Below, piece after piece: positions 59,669-64,000 of a stretch of DNA of 64,000 nucleotides (position 1 is the first letter of the stretch; every line of letters starts with the position of its first letter). The stretch is from Holacanthus passer (lineage: Eukaryota > Chordata > Actinopteri > Pomacanthidae): positions 868,001-932,000 of the forward strand of contig JAFREQ010000027.1 of assembly GCA_025331565.1 (NCBI GenBank). Direction: 5' to 3'. Under the pieces are notes generated by a model that made no database searches, had not been told where the DNA came from, and saw only the letters and a list, made by a program, of their open reading frames with translations. A program made the position numbers and the translations under genes.

Positions 59669-62549
59669 TTATCTTCAGCCAACAGATCGATGAGACCGCT
59701 GTGCAGTCTTGGTCCACATCTCCCGTCCTAACTTACGTCCTGATAGATCCAGAGTCATTTCGTGTCCACTGTGTGAGACCCACTTTGTGTCTCTGTCTCT
59801 CTTTAGAGGAGCTGTGTGAGGACTTGGGTGTGTTTTTTTTTTTCAGAGTCAGAATGCCTTGTGTGCTCTTTCCGCACATATTTGGCACAGACAGGTTTTT
59901 TTCACTCATGTAATCATTTGTTTGTAAGCTTTGCCAGCTCAGCTCGGGCAAGCTGTTGTCATGGCAACACCTGTCCCTTCGGATTATAGAGGCTGTCACT
60001 GGAGCCAATTCAGCAAAGGGATTTTAGCTGCCTCCCAACATTTGTGCCTATTTTACCACAGATATGGCATCTTCTCCGTACAAGAAAAGTGATGGAGAGA
60101 ATCTGCTACAGACATTTGGTCTTCGTGAAATACATGGGCCAGATCTGTCAGCGCCTACTGTGGCTGGTGGGCGATGTGTTCATTTTTAAATGGAGGGATG
60201 GCCCAATGGGAGAGCCCCCCAGACCCCCGTAGCTATGTACAGTAGTTAAGAGAGTATTTTGCATCCACACGCTTAGTTCATGACACTGTCACTGGTTGTG
60301 ACCTTTGTCTGCCTCATTATCGTTTTGTGCATTTGCCTTTTTGTAAATAAATCATTGAACTGCTGCAGCCTCTGTCGTCTGCATTTGGGTCCAATCCCTT
60401 GTGTCCCTGCTACCTTGTTTGCACAACTGTCACAGGCACGAGCCAATTTTCGCGCATATTTAATTGTCTGGACGGGGATTGAATCCAAGCTAATTTCTCA
60501 CCTGTCTTTTCTTTTTGAAAAATAAATAAAGGTCAACCTGATTTTTCTGAGGCTGTTCTGGCCACAAATTCACAGAGGTATAGTTTCCACATTTCCTCAA
60601 GCAAAGATGATCATAATTTGGTGCCATATAAAATAGTTCAGATTTGAGTGGGTATGTTTGCTCAAAACAGGCTCTGTGCTTTGTCTCGTAGCGGTAATAA
60701 TCAGAACATATGAGACATGCTGCTTTTGAACTGCTCATGGGAAGAATGAACATGTAAGAGTCTGAACATTTGTGATTAAAAGTTCTTTTTCCACTTTCTA
60801 CTTTTGTCTTTTCAGAGCTCGCCATGTGAAATTACTTTTCTCTGACTCACTTATTTCTCTGTCTCTCGTCTCTCCCCTTGGAGTTACAATGCTCATCAGC
60901 ACAGATTTGATTGGCCGAGTAGCATCACGTGACATGATTTACAATGCGTGTAACTGGTTTGTGACTTTCTTGGAACGCTAAACCAGTGCCATAAAGGCTA
61001 GAAAAATGTAATAATTCTCAATAATTTGTCCAGTTTGTATAAGGTTATTGCTATTAGTGACATCAGGGGGTAAGAAAATTGATGGCAGGTTAACAAGGGA
61101 GATGCATTATGGTTATATTGCTAACAAGGGGAATGGCGTCCTCTCTAAACCCCGCTTCAAATCGCCTACTGACTGTGGCATATGCCATCCAGTCTGTGGG
61201 GTCATGAGTGATGACCCACATTTGAATTAGTGGCACCTGCACGGATCATTAGTGGTATATGAGCACAGTTTGATGAGAAAAAGCAGCAGAGCAGCATTTC
61301 CATCCCGACACCCTTCAGAGAGCTCTATGACATATAGATCTGCACAGAGAAAATGTTTATGCCCTGTAGGTGATCTCTGACGTCCAATCACTCAAACCGT
61401 GATTAGTTTATTAGAGGATTAGAAGATTTAATAGTGCAGGTCTGACAGCTCTGGAGACAGAAGATGCATCTTCCTGTCCTGCATTTAGGAGCTCGAGTGG
61501 TATATTGCATCTGTCAGATCAATTAAATCATCTGATCGTGCACTAACCAAAGCTGTACTAATTAGTACTTCCAAGATAACACAAGAACCAGACAGAAAAT
61601 AGAAAGAAAGAGGAAATGTACAGTTAAATATTTCAGAGTGTAGTAATAATTATAATACTGTGTATTTTTTATTGTAATCTGTTTTGGTACCATTCACGTG
61701 TCAGTCGAGCATTATTCATCTATTCTGAACGGGGAAAACAACAGATTTGGGGGGCTGGTTGCAGAGAGTTGATGAATTGAAAAACAACGCTCGTCACTCA
61801 ATAAACAGCGGAGTCTAGAGTACTTAATCTCATGCATATTTAATGAGGAGATATTAAAAACGTGCTCACTCATGTTGGGCACGCTGAGCTGTGTGCTGCT
61901 GCTATTTTTAGACCCTCCTTCGACTGTTTCTGGCTCCGCACGTGAGGCTTTGGGAATGTCAACAGAAGGCTGCAGATAACAAGATGGAAAATGGGAAATG
62001 TCAGAGATGACAGAGCTGCTGTGAATATCTTTGTGTGTGTGTGTTTTTTTTTTAAATATATTGTCACCATGATTAGCGTCAGGCTTAGAGGTGAAACATT
62101 GGCCTTTTGCCTGTCAGGCAAAGGCACGGTTATTTAGGTTTAACGCTCCTTTTCCCCCAGTGAGAAGATGATTTGGGGAATGCTGCTGCTATTTATAGGA
62201 TGGTATAGTCATGTGTGGAGAGAGGAAGATAAAAAGAGAGAGACAGAGTTATGATGGGGAATATCTGGCTAATGCCTGAGTGCATTAGCCAGATGTAAAA
62301 CTTTGGCAGGTATGGGGGTCAAATATGAGTCTTCTTCTGTCTGCATTTTTACAGTGGAGGAGTGGCACTCACTTTCAGACTAAGAGCGTAATGCTGCTGT
62401 CTTACAATAAAAAAATCTTGAGTCTTAAAAGTTTATTATTTCCAAGATACATAAAAGAAGCCTGTAAATGAGATGAGATCATTACTTTCACCAACGTGGT
62501 TCAGTTTTTTTTTTGTCCCTTACTTAGCAGGATGTGTCTGCTATGTCTT
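59669..62549. other. Intergenic stretch, one diverged repeat
   Basis: Contains the repeat at 60290-60418. The remainder is AT-rich with no supported gene. Confidence 0.45.
60290..60418 (+). repeat. Diverged repeat pair, copy 2
   Basis: TGTGACCTTTGTCTGCCTC, then AATAAATCATTGAACTGC and GTCGTCTGCATTTGGGTCCA, TCCCTTGTGTCCCTGC. It aligns with 54930-55060. Confidence 0.5.
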
Positions 62550-62885
62550 ATTAAAGCTGCACTGATTCATTTTCATTTTACTGAACAATGGATCAAACAT
62601 AATGTGAACATAGTCGCTCATGACAAACTCACAGAGAGTCGGCTCATTGTTTTGGTTTTACTCTGCATAACTTTACTGTTTTAGTTGTCTCCCAACTGTT
62701 GCAGCCGTTTCTTAGCAAACAAGCAAAGTTAGCAAGTAGCTTGTGAACGTAGTGAAGATCTAAAAAGAAAAGAAAAGAAAGATTCACATTCAGTCAGAAC
62801 TTCACATGAATGCTAATATTAAACTTTAAGGTGATAAAAGCCATTGTTGTGTTTACAGCTTGTTCTGCTGCCCCCAAGTGGCCAA
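62550..62885 (-). repeat. Dispersed repeat, well-bounded copy with CTCF-like terminus
   Basis: About 336 bp. The + strand begins ATTAAAGCTGCACTGATTC and ends GCTTGTTCTGCTGCCCCCAA then GTGGCCAA. The reverse complement of 62867-62881 is CCACTTGGGGGCAGC, identical to the site at 15915. It has no coding sequence and no tRNA promoter boxes that I can see; the class is undetermined. Confidence 0.65.
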
Positions 62886-63049
62886 TTATCATTTTTTTAA
62901 ATTAAAGCTACTTTGACAGATTGGAGAATTAAGAATTGAATGAAATTGATTTGAAATGAAATTGAAAATGATTTAGAATGAAAATAAACAAACAAACAAG
63001 CCAAACTGTAGGTATGGAGATCATTCATAACCCTAACATATTTTGTGGA

Positions 63050-63930
63050 TGTCTTGGTCCAATACTTAGCTTAACTTAAGTTCATCGCTGCAGATTAGTT
63101 TATGCTGATGATACACACATATACCTGCCTGTTAGACCTACAGATTCTGGAGTTCATTTGAGGACTGCCTTTGTGATGCAAAAGTCTAGATGTCCTTGAT
63201 CCTTGTCACTGAGTCACAACACAAGGCAAAACAAATGCAATCTCAAATTCAATCAACAAATTTAATCACATCAAGCCTGTTGTAAAGAATTTTACTGTCT
63301 GTTTTGACAGTAATTTAAGTTGAGTTTGAGCAGCGAACCAAACAGCTTGTGCAATCCTGTGTTTATCATCTTAGAAATATTACAAAAATACAAACTTTTA
63401 AAGACACAGAAACCATTTTATACAACTTCTCTCACAACTACATGTCATCATACCTGGATCACTGCAGCAGCCTTTTTAATCGCCTGAACCAAAGATCTAT
63501 TGATCGACTCGAGACGTGATCACATCAGTCCTGTTTTAGCGTCTTTCCACTGGCTCACAGTATGTTTTAGAATAGATATTGAGATTTTACTGACTTTTAA
63601 GACCCTTCATGTCCTCTCTTCCTGTTATATCTCTGACCTCTTCGTGCCTTAAAAGCCATTACGTACTTTGAGATCCTCGGGCGGAGGTCTTTTGTCTGAA
63701 GGGAATAGACCGTTTGCAGTCAGGGCCCTGAGTGTCTGGAAGGGTCTGCCCGAGTCTTTTTAAAACATACCTTTATCGGAGAGCCTTTCCTGATCTTACT
63801 TGGGTTTTAATGTCTGTTTTTTCTTTTAAAACCTGATAAGTTTATGACTTTTTTGTTTCATTTTGGTGCCTTTTGTGAAGCACTTTGTAACATGGATTAT
63901 TAAAGGAGCTCTATAAATACTACTACTTAA
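63050..63930 (+). mobile_element. LINE (CR1/L2-like) remnant, RT YADD box to 3' end
   Basis: It starts near the RT box YADDTHIYLPV (63101-63133), with an internal deletion after GLRTAF-like sequence. C-terminal ORF2 motifs follow in broken frames (SCVYHLRNI, SYLDHCSSLFNRLNQRSIDR, SVLASFHWLT-like, TLHVLSSCYISDLF). It ends with the typical 3' terminus GTGAAGCACTTTGTAAC...GGAGCTCTATAAATAC near 63873-63920. Confidence 0.75.
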
Positions 63931-64000
63931 TACTACTACCGCTATTAATGATGATTATACTTCAAAGATGACACAGCTAATTCAAAGTGCATGTGTGATT

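Overview
The window looks like a single-gene locus from a ray-finned (probably teleost) fish. The evidence is vertebrate splice structure, a melatonin receptor with clear Mel1a/MT1 features, and the debris of Tc1-like, hAT, piggyBac, CR1/L2-type LINE and tRNA-derived SINE elements, with many CA/GT microsatellites. No bacterial, phage or CRISPR feature was seen.

The one protein-coding gene recognised is mtnr1a on the + strand. Exon 1 (CDS 2432-2615) encodes the glycosylated N-terminus and TM1. Exon 2 (32236-33104) encodes the rest. They join through a phase-1 GT-AG intron of 29,620 bp to give a 350-residue receptor. The 5' leader carries a possible upstream ORF with a run of eight Arg codons. 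The 3' UTR has a polyadenylation signal about 410 bp after the stop.

Intron 1 holds a complete tRNA-Ile(AAT) gene on the - strand (18061-18134) that sits 78 bp from a consensus-like CTCF motif. It also holds a Tc1-like fragment (4899-5270), two copies of a Tc1-type MITE (12639-13050, 31287-31710), two SINE-like sequences (10634-10890, 21983-22105), a 5'-truncated LINE (20163-21200), and copies of a dispersed repeat whose terminus carries the CTCF-like motif.

From 33,525 to the end I recognise no host gene. The region contains a LINE reverse-transcriptase relic with a mutated catalytic box (37810-38180), a piggyBac relic (44760-45860, - strand), a hAT relic (49565-50370, + strand), the third MITE copy (59252-59668), further copies of the dispersed repeat (36085-36465, 62550-62885) and a LINE 3' end (63050-63930). 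Several non-repetitive TAAT-rich blocks may be conserved regulatory DNA, but this cannot be shown from one sequence.

No clearly new biological system was found. The most interesting points are the tRNA plus CTCF-motif arrangement within the intron, the repeat family that disperses that motif, and the poly-Arg upstream ORF.
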